A DNA stretch of 7,452 nucleotides from Pseudomonadota bacterium (lineage in GTDB: Bacteria; Pseudomonadota; Gammaproteobacteria; Burkholderiales; Gallionellaceae), in contig JAJZUH010000059.1 in NCBI GenBank assembly GCA_021847165.1, forward strand, positions 3,218-10,669. The letters are read 5' to 3'. Below the pieces are notes generated by a model. It was not told where the DNA came from. It searched no databases and worked only from the letters and a program-made list of their open reading frames with translations. Below are positions 5,974 to 7,452 of this stretch, one piece after another. Within the stretch, counting starts at the first letter, position 1; each line of letters starts with the position of its first letter. Position numbers and translations under genes: made by a program.

Positions 5974-7452
5974 TCATATTTCGATGCGCGTTCCCATTTC
6001 GATGACGCGGTTGGTGGGGATGTTGAAAAATTCCGCGGCATTCATGGCATTCCTGGACAGGGCAAGGAACAGGCGCTTGCGCCAGTGCATCATGCCGGGC
6101 CCTGCACCGGTGACGATCACCGCGTGCGAGATGAAGAACGAGGTGTTCATCATGTCGAAGACCAGGCCTTGCTTGGCGCACAATTCCAGGGCTGCCGGAA
6201 TGTCCGGCGTTTCCATGAAGCCGTAGAAGATTCGCAGCCTGTAGAACCCCTTGCCCATGTCGTTGATCAACAGGCGGTTGCCTTTGGTGACGTAAGGTTT
6301 GTCTTCGACGATCACGGTCAGCAGGATGTTGCGTTCATGCAGTACCTGGTTGTGCTTGAGGTTGTGCAGCAGCGCGGAAGGCGCACCTTCCCCGATGGCG
6401 GTGAGGAAGATCGCGGTGCCTTGCGCGCGGGGCACTCCATCGGCGCCGTCCAGCACGACCTGGATGGGGATGGCCTGGCGGGCTATTTCGTCGAACAGCA
6501 GTTTCCGTCCCAGTTTCCAGGTGGTCAGTACGGTGAATGAAAGTGCCGCGATGCCGAGCGGGAACCAGCCACCCTGGGGGATCTTGAGTGCGTTGGCGGA
6601 GAAATAGGCCAGGTCGACAGCCAGGAAGGTGCCGATGAGCGGGACGACGAGCAGCGGCGACCAGCGCCAGGCCACGAGGACAAATGCGATCAGTATGGTG
6701 TCGATGGTCATCGTGCCGGTGACGGCGATGCCATACGCCGCTGCCAGATTGCTGGAGCTCTGGAAGGTCAGCACCAGATAGATGACCGCCAGATAGAGGG
6801 TCCAGTTGGTCAGGGGGGCATAGATTTGTCCTTGCGCCTTATCCGAGGTCTGGCGAATCTCCATGCGCGGCAGCAGTCCCATCTGCACCGATTGCCGGGC
6901 CACCGAGAAGGCGCCGGAGATCACCGCCTGCGAGGCGATCACGGTGGCTGCGGTGGCGAGCAGCACCATGGGAATCAGTGCCCATCCCGGGGCGAGCAGA
7001 TAGAACGGATTCTCGATGGCCTGCGGGTTCTGCAACAGCAATGCGCCTTGCCCGAAATAGTTCAATGTCAGGGCGGGCAGCACGAATGAGAACCAGGTCA
7101 GCCGGATCGGGAATTTCCCGAAATGCCCCATGTCGGTATAGAGCGCTTCGCCGCCGGTGACGGCGAGCACCACGGAGCCGAGCGTCAGGAACGAGAGCCG
7201 CGGGTCGATGATCAGAAAATGAATCGCATTGAGCGGATTAAGCGCCCAGAGCACATCCGGATGCCGGGCGATGGACAGGCATCCCAGTATTCCCAGGCTG
7301 GCAAACCAGAAGACCATGATCGGGCCGAACGCCAGCCCCATTGCGCCGGTGCCATGCTTTTGCGCGAGGAACAAGGCGGTCAGTACCGAGAGCGTGATGG
7401 GCAGGACATAGTGGCCGAACTGGGGGGCGACGACATCCAGGCCCTCGACGGC
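5974..7452 (-). CDS. kup: Kup-family potassium uptake protein, 5' part beyond the window
   Basis: Inner-membrane K+ uptake transporter (KUP/HAK/KT family, proton-coupled in E. coli Kup). 492 codons are visible of a protein that is usually about 620-630 residues, so about 130 N-terminal residues are missing. The frame is open to the right edge and begins there with [12 protein letters not shown], a family stretch that continues through a TTG codon at 7374, which is therefore internal and not the start. The signature [15 protein letters not shown] is at fragment residues 99-113, and [12 protein letters not shown] and [12 protein letters not shown] follow, with [16 protein letters not shown] further on. 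Hydrophobic helices fill residues 13 to about 310. A hydrophilic C-terminal domain of roughly 175 residues (from about 316) ends in [16 protein letters not shown], as in the family. It lies on the same strand, 146 bases upstream of rsxA. No clear intrinsic terminator follows it. No functional link to Rsx is evident. Confidence 0.96.
   Translation of the reverse strand, partial: AVEGLDVVAPQFGHYVLPITLSVLTALFLAQKHGTGAMGLAFGPIMVFWFASLGILGCLSIARHPDVLWALNPLNAIHFLIIDPRLSFLTLGSVVLAVTGGEALYTDMGHFGKFPIRLTWFSFVLPALTLNYFGQGALLLQNPQAIENPFYLLAPGWALIPMVLLATAATVIASQAVISGAFSVARQSVQMGLLPRMEIRQTSDKAQGQIYAPLTNWTLYLAVIYLVLTFQSSSNLAAAYGIAVTGTMTIDTILIAFVLVAWRWSPLLVVPLIGTFLAVDLAYFSANALKIPQGGWFPLGIAALSFTVLTTWKLGRKLLFDEIARQAIPIQVVLDGADGVPRAQGTAIFLTAIGEGAPSALLHNLKHNQVLHERNILLTVIVEDKPYVTKGNRLLINDMGKGFYRLRIFYGFMETPDIPAALELCAKQGLVFDMMNTSFFISHAVIVTGAGPGMMHWRKRLFLALSRNAMNAAEFFNIPTNRVIEMGTRIEI

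Noticed and set aside
7372..7374. TTG at 7374 as the start of the Kup protein
   Set aside because: The frame is open to the window edge and the 26 codons before it match the Kup family, so TTG encodes an internal Leu.
1..7452. A novel defence, mobile or biosynthetic system
   Set aside because: Apart from the 146-base spacer, the window is filled by well-known genes in a known order; no repeats, integrase, transposase or unknown gene was seen.

Overview
The window is a stretch of bacterial chromosome of about 60% G+C, almost fully coding, with every convincing gene on the minus strand, so the genes read from right to left. It holds the 3' part of a kup potassium-uptake gene and then a complete rsxABCDGE (rnf) operon followed by nth (endonuclease III), which runs off the left edge. 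The gene order rsxA-B-C-D-G-E-nth is the one known from E. coli and other Proteobacteria. The protein sequences look proteobacterial, probably Betaproteobacteria (perhaps Nitrosomonadales/Gallionellaceae-like). That placement is an inference from memory of the families and is low confidence.

Layout from right to left: kup C-terminal 492 codons (7452-5974); a 146-base spacer (5973-5828) holding a plausible sigma70 promoter, a small dyad/hairpin and a good Shine-Dalgarno; rsxA (5827-5252), rsxB (5255-4701), rsxC (4704-2998), rsxD (2988-1960), rsxG (1963-1316), rsxE (1319-615) and nth (614 to beyond 1). Four of the six junctions (A/B, B/C, D/G, G/E) are 4-base ATGA stop/start overlaps. C/D has a 9-base gap, and E/nth is a TAA stop directly followed by ATG. 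The whole set therefore looks like one translationally coupled transcript.

How the genes work together: RsxA, D and E form the membrane core. RsxG is a membrane-anchored flavoprotein on the outer face. RsxC (NADH/FMN and two 4Fe-4S sites) and RsxB (Fe-S ferredoxin subunit) form the cytoplasmic arm. The complex couples NADH/ferredoxin electron transfer to the ion gradient, either to make low-potential ferredoxin or, as in E. coli, to keep the SoxR 2Fe-2S cluster reduced. All visible cofactor residues are present: the paired Cys of RsxA and RsxE, eight ferredoxin Cys plus four CGQCG-type Cys in RsxB, eight Cys in RsxC, and the flavinylation Thr of RsxD and RsxG. Nth is a base-excision DNA glycosylase that itself carries a 4Fe-4S cluster. 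Its catalytic residues and its four cluster cysteines are all visible.

I found no mobile element, CRISPR array, RNA gene or clear undescribed system. The points worth a second look are regulatory (leader hairpin, absent kup terminator, coupled starts) and small sequence variations in the Rsx subunits.
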